Origin: Anisus vortex
Taxonomy: Eukaryota; Mollusca; Gastropoda; Planorbidae
DNA: 64,000 nt
Assembly (NCBI GenBank): GCA_949126835.1
Contig: OX421502.1
Location: 36,357,789-36,421,788, forward strand
Direction of reading: 5' to 3'
In this document: positions 12,540 through 24,117 of the stretch, one piece after another
Layout of the letters: each line of letters opens with the position of its first letter
Numbering within the stretch: the stretch's first letter is position 1
The notes under the pieces: generated by a model
Seen by the model: only the letters and a program-made list of their open reading frames with translations
Told to the model about the DNA's origin: nothing
The model's database searches: none
Translations under genes and position numbers: made by a program

Positions 12540-12945
12540 GACTGTATGTTAAGAAGCCGACCGAAACCACATTTTTTGTTGGTTTCGGCCGAAAATGAAA
12601 CCATACCAAAAGTTATAAATTGACATTCGGCTGAAAATGAAAGATTCAATACACCTTCGGCCGAAACCGAAAGATAAACCATAGAACATGTAATATACAG
12701 TTGTATATATATTATATATCATTTAATCAGAATAATCAATAAGCAGATTAATAGATGCAGAACTAGCGTTGCAGTATGAATTTCGAAAGTTAAAATAGAT
12801 TTTCGGCCGATGACCGAAAGTCAATGTCAATTTTTCCCTAACCGAAAGATAACTTTTTGGCTTCGGTCGAAACCGAAACTGCGCCGGATAAGACCATTAG
12901 CCAACTTTCGGCGCCGAAAACCGAAACTGAATTTTGGTCGGACTC
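12540..12945. repeat. Cluster of TTCGGCCGAA palindromes, probable old DNA transposon
   Basis: TTTCGGCCGAAA and close variants recur near 12582, 12627, 12655, 12800, 12862 and 12908, with CCGAAACCGAAAG in both orientations. The outer parts (AGCCGACCGAAACC near 12557, GGTCGGACTC near 12935) look like opposed ends. This pattern suggests a degraded inverted-repeat element. I could not assign a superfamily. Confidence 0.5.
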
Positions 12946-14283
12946 TACTGTATGTAATTGCAACTAATAACATACAATTGTTCATTTGCTTTGAGGAGGT
13001 ATGCTTAATTGTATAGATCATCTTATCGTAATAATTTCACAGCTTGGGTGTCTGGTTTCAGCTATAAAGGCTTCTTGCTATTGGTTGGTTTATCGTACGA
13101 CAGGAGCGCGGGTGCCAACGTGATGTGTGTAGGAGCAGTGGTTTAGAATTAAAAGATTGCTGGATATTGATTTTTATGGTTGTTGTTCTTCTCTGGTTTT
13201 ATAGTGTGGGATAATAACATCAAGTGGCCACACTTAAATCTCTTAACACCTGAGAGGGATTATCTTAGGCTTAACAATGAACAATAAACAATATTTATTT
13301 GCCACATAGTACATAGGTACAATAAAGGCATAGTCAAAAACATAAGAAAATTATAGCATTTGTGAATAATAAATTGAACAATAATAGTAATACAAATATT
13401 AGTAATAAAAATGAAGGTAATAACAAAATTATTAATTAAAGGTATCCTAAAAGAAAATTCAGGGGGGGATAATTTAGTTTATAATACAATTTTTTGGGGG
13501 GGAAAAAAACAACAACTTAATTTACTAACATAGACATACAGGTACATCACTTTCATTAGACCTGCACAGCATTAACATAGTGAGAACGAATGATGCTAGC
13601 CCGCGCGCACGCACACACCCATGCGCACAATAGTGATTTGGATCTGACAACAATAAAAAAAAACACATCAAGAACACAACAAAGAAACAAACACATAGGA
13701 AAAAGTTCCGAAAAACTACACCAGCCAGTGTGACCTTTCAACAACTTATTTTTCGTGTATGACGCGTTGTTGACGCCGCAATAATTAAATTCCAGATTGC
13801 GGTAGCACGATTCGGCGTCGGCGGCGGCCGTTATCTGTGACGCAAGATCTCTTGTATCTGGACAGCCAATCTAAGATCCGTCGACCGACATATCTATTTT
13901 ATATCTATTGTTAATTTTTTTTATCGACCTCTGGTTTGCTCATAAGTTCAAACAGTCTCAGAATTGAAATTTAGTCTTGGCATTTTCTCTCTCTCTCTTT
14001 CTCTCTCTGCGTGTCTAGTACCATAGCGCCCAGTCGACGCCCATATTTTAAATGTAGTTAATAAATCTAATGAACGAGTAGAATTATACATTAGATATTT
14101 ATTTAGTATAATATATTGTTGGAATTATGTAATTGTGTGCTCCAGTTGTGTAAAACAAATGTAAGCGTGAATGATGAATACATACATGTTTTTAATGTGC
14201 TGTAACTGCCACGTTTTTTGTATATCTTGTTTGTTTTCGGCCATTTTATAACCGGAAGTCTCAACTCTCGAGATTACCGAATG
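12946..14283. other. Intergenic, no gene seen
   Basis: AT-rich with G runs near 13462 and 13497, a CT repeat near 13985-14007, and a short GC-richer patch near 13800-13850. No coding exon recognised. Confidence 0.45.
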
Positions 14284-14353
14284 TTTTAGGTCACGTGTTT
14301 TATATACCCGGGTCACTGTTTTAGGTCACGTGTTTTATATATCCGGGTCACAA
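14284..14353 (+). repeat. 35-bp tandem duplication with CACGTG
   Basis: Two copies of TTTTAGGTCACGTGTTTTAT followed by ATACCCGGGTCAC or ATATCCGGGTCAC. Each contains the E-box palindrome CACGTG. A regulatory role is possible but not shown. Confidence 0.7.
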
Positions 14354-15407
14354 AGGTCACAAAACCTTCTATCACTTTAACATAAAGCATTGATTGAGTT
14401 GCCAAACCATTTCTAGATATTAATGATGCCAACTGGTAGCCCAACTTTTTTGGTTAGTCTTTACATTTCTAGCTTCTTGAGTTGTTAAAAATTGGTTTGA
14501 GAAATCTTGGGAAAACTTACCTGATTAGTTATGTTTTATGAAAATTGACCAAATGGATAAGAACATTTTGTGAAACTGTGTGTAATTGAACTGAATTTTC
14601 AAATGGTTTCTAAAGTAAAGTACGGTAGGAATCAATAGGATTTTATTTCTATTTCGCTATAAAAAAAAAACATGCTGCATACAACAATGTGAAGGAATGA
14701 CCTCCCACCCTCCCTCCCTCATTCTCCCCCTCCATCCCGATAACCGTAACATCTATTTTTACCAGAGTCGTTAATCTTTTAGGAAAATATTAAAAGGGCC
14801 CATCGCGTAGACTCCGCTCGCTGTCCGTTTAGTGTAGATTACGTCCCCCGGAGCTTCTGGTCCGACCAGCTTCTGATCACAACACGGCTTTGACAGCTTC
14901 TAGCTGTGGCGTATCTTTTGGGCCTAGCCCTAGAGGGGTGTGGGCGGAGGGGTGGGGGGCAAGGAGTATCACCGTTAAGCTTTAATAAAACTTGAGCAGG
15001 GCGTTTGAAACGGCGTAAGCCTTCGAAGACGCGTTAAGCCACGACCGTCGTAAATACTTACGGTAGTCTTGGTTAAACCCTTGAGTCCTATTTGGAGTTT
15101 TTCGATGGGTTCAAATTTCGGAGTTGCTGGATATTGTATTATCGTACCACTTACCTATGTATAAAAGCCTGCATTTTCCCGACATTGTTATGCTTTCAAG
15201 TGATTGAGCTCGCCATGTATATATATATATATAGTTCAGGGGTATAACACAAAAGAGCTTCATTTAGTTTCTATTCTCAGCTAAACAATTATTTGTGGGC
15301 TTCATTAGAAATAAATTGCTTTCAATTTTTCTCTTCTTTTTTTTTTCAACGAGACCACAATAAAATTAATCTTGGGTGGGCGGAGGCCAGTGGACATTCA
15401 ACACTGC
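14354..15407. other. Intergenic, GC-richer patch 14790-15110
   Basis: Mostly AT-rich, but 14790-15110 is clearly richer in G and C and in CpG. No ORF with recognisable content. It might be near a promoter of an unseen 5' exon. This is speculation. Confidence 0.35.
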
Positions 15408-15415
15408 TGACGTCA
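15408..15415. promoter_or_regulatory. CRE palindrome TGACGTCA
   Basis: Exact consensus for CREB/ATF factors. Two further exact copies lie within 2.8 kb (16424 and 18168). No transcription start can be placed. Confidence 0.25.
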
Positions 15416-16599
15416 TTAATGTTCACAAAGGCGCTCAATGGGGATGGCGGTTGGGGGAGAGAGAAGCAGATCCAAGACAATGCGCATGTTTTGAGGAAAC
15501 AATTTATTTCCGGATTCTGTTGTTCAGCTGTCACCGTGAAAGAAAGATCTTAACCTGGTCTGCCTTACTTTCGGATATTTACTTTTTTTGTCCGGCATGG
15601 GCGGGCTGGGCGTTTGTCAGCAACGTGGCGGGAAGAGGGGGGACGTCAGTTTACTCTCCTTGAAGTGACTAAATGACTATTTTTGTTATTTTCAGAGTCC
15701 ATTAGCTGTTTAATGACATTACTGAATATACACTAAATGCATGTCGGCCGTGACTTAAAGACACGGCCACCGACCCTTAACGCAAACATATTCTACTCCG
15801 GCACTTTCCAATGGAAGTCCTGCGTCACGAACTTGCGTGGGCACCTTCTAGTGACAACCAAGCCCCCCTCCCCCCTTCTTTGATTAAATTTTCACTGAAC
15901 GCACCTTCTGTCAAAGAACAGCCCCCCCCCCCGACACACACCCCATCCCAAGCTATGTGCAATTAATGATGCCACCAATTATTGCTCACGCAAACGGGTG
16001 GGTGGGAGAAGTTGTTGCAATTTACTTCCATACTTCGTTAGCTCACAGACGTGAGTCTTTTGACGGTCCGCGCTTGCAAGAGAAAGTCGTTGCTCGTTAT
16101 GAACACGACTGCCAGCTTGATGAGCTGTTTAAAAGCAAATCTTTAAGCTCAGTGTCTTCCCAAGCCCGCCCCCCCCCCCCACACCTCTCCCACATTTCGG
16201 ATTATATTTAAACGTTCTCTGGTAATAAGTAGAACGTTTTTTGTATCTTGGTGGGTGTTCCTCTCGCCCGACCGCGCAGGGGACCCACCTTATGCAGCGC
16301 CACTGTTGACTGAGAGTTTGTCTGTGTTTCCATTTTACCGATTTGGTAGATAAATAGGTTTTCTCTTTAGTTATCTTATCATTAATATTTAGAAGCCGCA
16401 ACAGGTAACAATGGAGGCGGTGGTGACGTCATAGAAAATTCGCCGCAGTCTGACTCAGTTCGTAAGGTCTTAGTTGAAATGTAGCGTCTTGAAAAAAAAA
16501 ACACTTTCACTCTTGCTGTTCTATTTCAATGTGACTAATCTTAGAAAACATATTGTATTTTTCTAAACCGTGACACCGCTCATCTGTCCGTCTCCGGGC
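15416..16599. other. Intergenic with poly-C runs
   Basis: C runs near 15921-15933 and 16169-16180. ORFs of 84-95 codons at 15376-15663 and 15957-16211 show no family motif and I do not call them genes. Confidence 0.4.
16424..16431. promoter_or_regulatory. CRE palindrome TGACGTCA
   Basis: Second exact copy of the CREB/ATF consensus, in GGCGGTGGTGACGTCATAG context. Confidence 0.25.
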
Positions 16600-16755
16600 A
16601 CTCTGCATATCAGATTTACATTACAGTTCACAACAGTAGCAAATTTATTTCAATGATAAGATTAGCGACAAAAATACTTTTATGGTTGGGGGTCGCCACA
16701 ACGTGAGATGCTGTATTAGAGGGTCGCGGCGTTTTAATAAGGGTGGGAACCACTG
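16600..16755 (+). mobile_element. SPIN-like hAT right end
   Basis: The order of CATATCAGATTTACATTAC, CACAACAGTAGCAAATTTA, TTTATGGTTGGGGGTCGCC, GTGAGATGCTGTATTAGAGG, GGTCGCGGC and terminal GGGAACCACTG follows what I remember of the 3' half of the SPIN (Space Invaders) hAT consensus, with scattered substitutions. The left end is missing. SPIN is known for horizontal transfer among vertebrates and has been reported from a pond snail. The family match is from memory and unverified. Confidence 0.6.
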
Positions 16756-17232
16756 TTCTAGATTAACTGCATTCGGCTCGTGCACCTTTGGATTATAAAT
16801 AGACAAACTAATATACCGTTGATGTTAAAAGGAAATCAAGATCTGTCTGTTAATGACTGTTAATGGTTCTTGCGTGTCGCTAAGTTGTCGGCTGCTCAAG
16901 AAATAGGCTACATTTCCAACAAAGCTTTTCACTCAACGAGGAAGTCACGCTTGAAGACAGTTCCAAGCCAGACTTTTGTAAAGATACGCTTCAGTGAAAA
17001 ATCTGAATAGTTGGCAGCTTGAATTCACCGTAAAGAATGATATGTTCTATTCCATTGATTGTTTGGCAACAGGGGGCGCGGGAAACTGGGTCAAATTTTT
17101 TAAAAATATCTTTATATTATTCCACACTGTCTTCCGCGTGCAAAGTATGAAGAGCAGAATAGAAGAAAAAATGGTCTGGTCCTGGAGGAGGGGGAGGGTA
17201 GCCTTTAGTTCACCCTGCTCCAATGTGTAGAC
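16756..17232. other. Intergenic, no gene seen
   Basis: Mixed-composition sequence. The 78-codon ORF at 16994-17230 has no recognisable motif. Confidence 0.4.
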
Positions 17233-17778
17233 CTATTCACCATCAGGTGGGCTATAACTATCATAAATATTCACCATCAGGTGGGCTATAACTATCATAA
17301 ATATTCACCATCAGGTGGGCTATAACTATCATAAATATTCACCATCAGGTGGGCTATAACTATCATAAATATTCACCATCAGGTGGGCTATAACTATCAT
17401 AAATATTCACCATCAGGTGGGCTATAACTATCATAAATATTCACCATCAGGTGGGCTATAACTATCATAAATATTCACCATCAGGTGGGCTATAACTATC
17501 ATAAATATTCACCATCAGGTGGGCTATAACTATCATAAATATTCACCATCAGGTGGGCTATAACTATCATAAATATTCACCATCAGGTGGGCTATAACTA
17601 TCATAAATATTCACCATCAGGTGAGCTATAACTATCATAAATATTCACCATCAGGTGGGCTATAACTATCATAAATATTCACCATCAGGTGGGCTATAAC
17701 TATCATAAATATTCACCATCAGGTGGGCTATAACTATCATAAATATTTACCATCAGGTGGGCTATAACTATCATAAAT
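17233..17778 (+). repeat. 34-bp minisatellite, 16 units, nearly perfect
   Basis: Units of TATTCACCATCAGGTGGGCT followed by ATAACTATCATAAA. Only two changes are visible in the array (GTGAGCT near 17622 and ATTTACC near 17746), so it expanded or was homogenised recently. Confidence 0.97.
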
Positions 17779-18458
17779 GAATTGAACAAAACCAAAAGAG
17801 GAGAAAGGCGATGTGGCGGCTAGCTTATTACAAGTGTATAATATAATAAGATACAATAGTTCCCCTTTTTAATCGAAGCATTCAAGAGGCATCATTTCAA
17901 GTTGTTCAGACTATCCAGATTTCTTATATGTGTGTAAAACTTAGCAATTATTATGAGAGCGCCGTCATGATCGTTGACATTTTAACCAAGAGTAGATAAT
18001 TTGCTCTATACTTCCTATAAAGTTTGGTTTACACTGGCCATAATAAGGTTTCATGTGTACTGTTCGTAAAGTTGTAAATATTGTTTCGTATTTTTGCCTT
18101 CTCGTAATGAGTGTGATAACGGTGCGGGATAAGTTGGTGTATAAAATATTTTTAAAAAAAAGTAATGTGACGTCACATTTGCTACTGACGCGCCCCCCCC
18201 CCCCCCTGTCTCAGTCGAGTCCCAAGTCATTAAGTCCTGAGTCCTAACTTAAAACGTAAGCCGCCCCATAGTCTCTGTATTGTTGTCAAATGTAAAACTA
18301 CAGAATGTGTGAAATTTTACCATGATGGTGTTTTTCGGTTTGTTGTGTCCGGTGGGGGTAATGTTGGTGACGTTGGTGGGTGGAGGGGGAGGAGACTAAA
18401 TGAAATGAACTACTAGTGACTTTTTGTCTCTTTCTCTATCCCCCTATGTGTCTGTCTA
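17779..18458. other. Intergenic, no gene seen
   Basis: AT-rich with a C run near 18192-18205. The ORF at 18053-18247 has no family motif. Confidence 0.4.
18168..18175. promoter_or_regulatory. CRE palindrome TGACGTCA
   Basis: Third exact CREB/ATF consensus in this area, in ATGTGACGTCACAT, a 14-bp perfect palindrome. Confidence 0.25.
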
Positions 18459-18518
18459 ACTATCTATCTATCTATCTGTCTGTCTATCTATCTATCTATA
18501 TATCTATCTATCTATCTG

Positions 18519-18577
<59 letters not shown>

Positions 18578-18636
18578 GTCTGTCTGTCTGTCTGTCCGTC
18601 TGTCTATCTATCTATATATATATCTATCTATCTATC

Positions 18637-18667
<31 letters not shown>

Positions 18668-18724
18668 CTATCTATTTATCTATTTATCTATTTATCTATC
18701 TATCTATCTATATACCTATCTATT
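18459..18724 (+). repeat. (TCTA)n microsatellite with (TGTC)n block
   Basis: A long tetranucleotide tract of TATC/TCTA with a TGTC block near 18577-18603. The plus-strand ORF reading [11 protein letters not shown] is a product of the repeat. Confidence 0.97.
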
Positions 18725-19387
18725 CGTGTTCTCATATTATATTGAGAATGACTGGCTTGATCCTACTACAACTTATTTGGATCTGAATCTTATTTTAGTG
18801 GATGGATATTATCGATTTTAAAATGCAGCAAGCTGAATTTTAAACCTCCAAAAACAACATAAATAATGGGTATTTAAAATATGCCGATTTGCGGAAAAAT
18901 CTTGAAAGAAGCTGCTTAGGAAAATAATCTGCTATTTTCAACTGCCAGGCATTCGCTCAATTTTTAGCCTTTGGTTCAACTTACACTTTGTGAACAGATT
19001 TTATCTCACGCGGAAGCTGTTTTGTTCCTGACGTTGAACAATTATTGAATTCAAATCTCATTAAAGTATACAGACTAATTACATTAAACGAGTTTTTATT
19101 ATCATATTCTTCAATTAGGCATAAATATAATTAATTTGAAAACAAATTTATTTGCTTTTATAATATTTGAATGAATATAAGAGGCGTTTATACTATCGTT
19201 TTATTGTGTAATTGTTGTAATTATTAATGCTTAAAAAAGAAACCCCTTTTTTCGACTTAAACTATTAATGCAGGAAAATATATTTACGAATGCTTAACGT
19301 AAATTAATTTCATACATCTAATTACAGCTTGAAATGAATACCAAAATGTAGGATTTGTTTTAAAGAAATAATAATTAATAAGTAATA
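18725..19387. other. Intergenic, AT-rich, no gene seen
   Basis: No coding or structured feature recognised. Confidence 0.4.
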
Positions 19388-19922
19388 CTAGTTATATTAC
19401 AAAGCACATCTTGTTTGGCATTACTAGAATTAATTTGGAAACTTTAATTAAAGGGAAATAATTAGCCCGCTTTCTTTGCGTTAATATTTCTAAAATACTT
19501 CTTTTTTTCTCTCTTTTTCCTTCATATAAAATGACTTGCAATTTATAACTTTAGAATGATTAAACTATAAATAGTTGAAAATTATTTATATATTACTTTA
19601 TTTTAAAAAACACTTAATATTATGTACATTTTAAAACATTACAATTACTACCCAGTTTGTATGATTATTACACATCTATTCCGCCTTAGTAAAGCCATCA
19701 TTAATTATTTAAACAAATATGCATGCTTAAAAGGTAGCAAGGAAAGACATTTTCGGTCTTATTCGATCATTTAATTAAAAAAAAGTGTTACTGATTGTAC
19801 TAAAAGCTGTAGGAGATATATTTTTTTTTGTCATTTCCAAAAAATGTTGCCAAAACAAAACGATGGATTGTGAAAGTCAGAAGTGAAGTTTCACCTTTTT
19901 ATAATATCAAACTTATTGCTTC

Positions 19923-20808
19923 AGGGGAGGAAGTCCAGTAGAGAGGGATTTTTTTAATTTCTTATCCAATATGTATAATATTTGGAACATATATAGTACT
20001 AATGACAAAACCTATAAAAAGCCAAAAAAAAATTGGAAAAAAATGTGTTGTCATGGAGATGGCGGCCATTTTGTATTTTTAATTAGTATTTTTTACTTGA
20101 ACGAAACCTGATACTACTTTTTTATTTATCAATAGAATTTATTAAAATTTACCATAAATGAACATTAGCTGGACTACATTTGTGCAAATTCTATAAAGGA
20201 ATTTTTGTTAAATCTAAAAAAATTGTATGAATTTTTTTGTAAGTCATGTGATGCAATCATGAAAAAGACATTTAAAAAGTTAAAAAAATATTAATAAAAA
20301 AAAAAATAAACTATTTGTTTTTTGCAAAATTCCTCTTTGCAGATTTAGGTCCCTAATGTAATAAATATCTGTTCAAATTTGCATAAAAATCGGTTAGAAA
20401 ATAAAAAAAACTAGTTCGGAATATAAGACCTGACAACAACGTTTTGAGAAAAACCGGAAAAACTGACAATTCTAGGAAAAAAAATCAATTTTTTCATTTA
20501 ATTATTAATGGTTTGCGCTAATATTTTTTTCCACACAAAGTCAAGATGTCAACTTTTAATTTGATATATAATAATATAGGATTAGACGCTTTTTTTTTTA
20601 TAGTACTGTAATGTAAATATGTTTTGAAAAGAAAATTAAAAATTCTGTATACCCAGTTCAAATTCAATTTTTACATTGAAATAATGTTACTAAAGTTCCC
20701 GAACTTAATATTTTAGATCCAGGAATAGTTAAAGTATACAACTAAAGCAAAAAGTAAACATGTGAATTATCTGACATTTAGGTCGATTTTTGCTGGACTT
20801 CCTCCCCT
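19923..20808. mobile_element. 886-bp element with 16-bp inverted ends
   Basis: Starts AGGGGAGGAAGTCCAG and ends with its exact complement CTGGACTTCCTCCCCT. The interior is very AT-rich with no ORF, so it is non-autonomous if it is a transposon. The flanks show no clear target duplication. It lies inside an older hAT copy. Superfamily unknown. Confidence 0.6.
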
Positions 20809-21305
20809 TAATGGAAAAACAATTTTCGTTTTTTATTTTTATGAATCTACGTATTGTGTTTTTTAATAACCAAGAAACGCAACCCTTGACTAATTTACTT
20901 TGTAAACAAAGATATATTTAACCTTACGCGACTAATACTTGAGCATTAATTATCGCCTACTCACTTTTGATGTTGAAAACGGATTCCTCATTACTAATCG
21001 TGTATCCTTTGTATAATTCTAAAAGACTAGAACGGGCCGTCGAGGTTGAAATCAATTGTCAAACACCAGCAAAAGCATGCTTTTTTCTGTTTACTAATTT
21101 AACAATAGAACCGGAAGCACGTGACCTCTTCCATTTGAAAGGTCACGCCTAATTAAGACTTGTCAATACTACATGTGAAGTATAATATCTCAGTTAGGAT
21201 GAGATTAAAATCTAAAAAACTTTAGCAGGCACTAGAATTATTTTTTGACAACTATGAGTTTAAATATTTTTATTTATTTATAGATATGTACCATTGATGT
21301 TAAAG

Positions 21306-21386
21306 TTAACCCTTACAGTCCCGGTCGCGTATATAGCGAAACTGAAGGCAGCATAGATAGAAGTAGGTCGGTACGGGAAGGGTTAA
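21306..21386 (-). mobile_element. 81-bp TTAA-flanked mini element, copy 1
   Basis: TTAACCCTTACAGTCCCGG at one end and CGGTACGGGAAGGGTTAA at the other, with imperfect inverted ends and TTAA on both sides. The complement matches two other copies at 32544 and 60237, each exactly 81 bp. TTAA flanks are the mark of piggyBac-type insertion. Confidence 0.75.
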
Positions 21387-21659
21387 CTGATGCAATTTGT
21401 ATTTTCTATAATTTAATATGCAAAATAAAAAAAAAGATGATAATCACAACCACTCATTTTTATTAAATATGAAACGTTAAAATTTATTTTGTCTTTAAAG
21501 TTCTATTGCTTTATCCCTTGCTTGTCACGGTGCTAAATAAATTGTCTTTTAAAAATAGAATAAAAAATATCGTACAGCAGGTTGACTTTCAGGCTGTTGG
21601 CACGCTATCTATGAATGTTCCAGTTTGGCACACTATGAGCTAAAGGTTGCCGATCGCTG

Positions 21660-22103
21660 ATCTAATCTATCCATTAAATGTATCTAAGTGTATCTATGCA
21701 GTCTGTTTCTATGTAATCTATCTATCTGTATGTCAGTCTGTCTGTCCGTCTACTCAGCTATCCATATTGTATTACAGTTGTCTTTTATTTTTCGGGTTTT
21801 ATAAATAACTATCAAATTTATCTATAAACATAATATATATGTATCAATACGTGTATCAAATCATATCATTTTGATTGCCAGTCTTTACACTTGTATCGTG
21901 ACATCGCCCCCCCCCCTCACGACACGAACGATGATGATGATGATGAATGGGTATTTATCTATTTTAAAGTGATCCGGATGTGGCAGGGGTGGACTAAAAA
22001 CAAAATTTAGACTCTTTATACTGAAGTTAAGCTAACCTAGGCTATCAACAAACTGTTGCAGGTTTTAGTTCTATAGTGTTCCACTTGACTCTATACGCTA
22101 GAC
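21660..22103. other. Intergenic, no gene seen
   Basis: Contains short TCTATCTGT and GATGAT repeats and a C run near 21907. No gene recognised. Confidence 0.4.
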
Positions 22104-22433
22104 CAGGGGTCGGGAACCTTTTTGTCTTAGAGAGACATGGATAACCCATATTTTGAAAAGTAATTCTGTGAGAGCCATATATTAGGTTTAAAACTAAAAT
22201 TTCAAGTAATGTGCATTTTGTGTAATTTCAACACTAAAAGTACAATAATTATGTCTCTGAATTCTTCTTATGCTGAGCTGCAGTAGACTTTAGCTCATTT
22301 GAAGAATGAAATATTGATATGCATTTAATATGTAGATCATAATATTATGAAGTTAAAAAAAACATTTTTTTAATAATCGAACATTTGTCTGCGAGCCACA
22401 TCTGGCTCGCGAGCCATGGGTTCCCAATCCCAA
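22104..22433 (+). mobile_element. Non-autonomous hAT element (Charlie/OC-like)
   Basis: Begins CAGGGGTCGGGAACCTTTTT, has GTGAGAGCCATAT and near the end GCGAGCCACATCTGGCTCGC, then GAGCCATGGGTTCCC. This order of motifs is typical of hAT elements widespread in vertebrates. The right terminus is decayed and no target duplication is visible. About 330 bp, no ORF. Confidence 0.65.
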
Positions 22434-23393
22434 TTTATCATCAACTCTTCGATTACATTTTCGAAATCTAGAGGCTGATATATTTTTTTTTCATATTACG
22501 TGTACCGATCATTCATTTAGAATTTAAAAACAAAAAAGTAATATGAGATTAATGATATGGAAGTGTTGTAGTTGTTGCTGTGCGCGCCCACTGGAGGGCG
22601 TATTTCTTCTGCCGTATTTCTTCACGCGTTCCGGTGGTTTGCCGATGCTCGGGTTACGATTTCTGCGAATGGGAGCTCCCACCAGCAATAAACTTGTGTT
22701 TTTCTTATGTTCAAAATGGACCAGGATACACTATGTCTACAGTTTCAACATAACCTAAAATCACATAAATAAACATATATAAATTCAAGTTTGAAAAAAC
22801 ATAGCAACAGTTTATGGTTTAAAAGTTATATTATGTACAAATTTCCACTCTAACCGGCTGACGTTGTAACCAATTCTACCGTCTCCACGCCACAGACTTC
22901 GTGTAGATGTGCTCATCGCTGTGCACTTTTAATGTCTGTTTGTAAGCTGTAATTTGATTTCTCTTTTTTTTTTTTTACAAAGTTTTAACATTTAATAGTT
23001 ATTGATGTTTGGTTGTTGTTGTTTTTTTAGTTTTTGTTTTTATTGTTGTTTGCTGTTCGGTGTCTAATGATTTGTTTATCTTGCTTGAAATTTCATTTTG
23101 ACATTTTCTGACTGGTCATCGCGACCAACCGGCCTCATTGTGTATTGAATTAGTTGTTTTTTTATGTTCACACTCACTCTCTCCACAATTTCTCTCTCTC
23201 TCCCTCTCTCTCTCACTTTTACCTCTTTCTCTCACATTAAACCCACCGTGGCTAAGCTGGCTCATTGGTCTTGAATCTTGAAGGCAGACCTGCCTAATAA
23301 TTTGAACTGAAGTTCCCAGTCGGGACCAAAACTTCTTAAGGATACATTTGATTACAATAGCACTGCGGTGGTGGCTGCTACAAATTGTAAACG
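22434..23393. other. Intergenic, GC-rich patch 22570-22690
   Basis: A patch of higher GC (CGCGCCCACTGGAGGGCG) encodes a 71-codon ORF without family motif. A degenerate tRNA-like stretch near 23243-23335 (GTGGCTAAGCTGGCTCATTGG) may be an old SINE head. CT-rich tracts occur near 23171-23230. Confidence 0.4.
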
Positions 23394-23785
23394 CTCCTCA
23401 TTTTCTCACCCATTCTTTCTCTCCTCCTTACCCTCATTCTCTCCTCATTACCCTCATTTTCTCCTCATCACCCTCATTCTCTCCTCATTACCCTCATTCT
23501 CTCCTCATCACCCTCATTCTCTCCTCATCACACTCATTCTCTCCTCATCACCCTCATTCTCTCCTCATCACCCTCATTCTCTCCTCATCACACTCATTCT
23601 CTCCTAATTACCCTCATTCTCTCCTCATTATCCTCATTCTCTCCTCATTATCCTCATTCTCTCCTCATCACCCTCATCACACTCATTCTCTCCTCATCAC
23701 ACTCATTCTCTCCTCATTACCCTCATTCTCTCCTCATTATCCTCATTCTCTCCTCATCACTCTCATTCTCTCCTCATTATCCACA
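23394..23785 (+). repeat. 20-bp pyrimidine-rich minisatellite, about 19 units
   Basis: Units CCCTCATTCTCTCCTCATTA or with CATCA at the end. The 255-codon ORF reading through it (SPHYPHSLLITLI) is a repeat product. Confidence 0.95.
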
Positions 23786-24117
23786 ATCTCTCTATCATCC
23801 ATCCCACACACACACTCAAACACACACACATTTTCTCTCTCACAATTTTCGGTCTCCATCCTCTCTTTCTTTGCATCTTACTCGCTCACTTCACCTCCCA
23901 CATACTCTTCCTCTCTATCTTGTACGCTCTCTCTCTCCCCTAACACACAGCTTCGTTATCTTACTCCCTTTATCTCTCCCTCTAGCTGCACCCCCTCCCT
24001 CCCTTTCGCCGCCTCAAATTGCTCTACATTTCCCGATGATCTCCTAATGAACATCTGCCTATTTCTGTACCCACGGCCTAAGACGTCTTTGGGTGATTCT
24101 CTATCTGTTCTCTAGTC

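Larger units (their letters stand above)
19388..21659 (+). mobile_element. Interrupted copy of the 24118-type hAT element
   Basis: 19388-19735 and 21130-21659 match, in order, the right half of the element at 24118-25465. Shared landmarks are AATTAGCCCGCTTTCTTT, ACTACCCAGTTTGTATGATT, TTTTTGACAACTA, TTGGCACGCT and end AAAGGTTGCCGATCGCTG. About 1.4 kb of unrelated sequence lies between, including an 886-bp inverted-repeat element. The 81-bp TTAA element (21306) is a second insertion. No left terminus found. Confidence 0.7.

Noticed and set aside
15293..15663. Overlapping 86- and 95-codon ORFs as a gene
   Set aside because: No family motif, no repeat of the frame in any recognisable exon context.
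17233..17778. CRISPR array
   Set aside because: Head-to-tail repeats without unique spacers, in an animal genome.
18416..18745. 109-codon ORF reading [11 protein letters not shown]
   Set aside because: It is a direct translation of the TCTA microsatellite with no other content.
22543..22758. 71-codon ORF in a GC-rich patch as the missing MGAT4 anchor exon
   Set aside because: The composition is not that of a single membrane helix followed by a stem, and no matching splice phase to exon A can be shown.
23348..24115. 255-codon plus-strand ORF
   Set aside because: Nearly all of it translates the 20-bp CCCTCATTCTCTCCTCATTA array and CT-rich sequence. No domain and no splice or start context.
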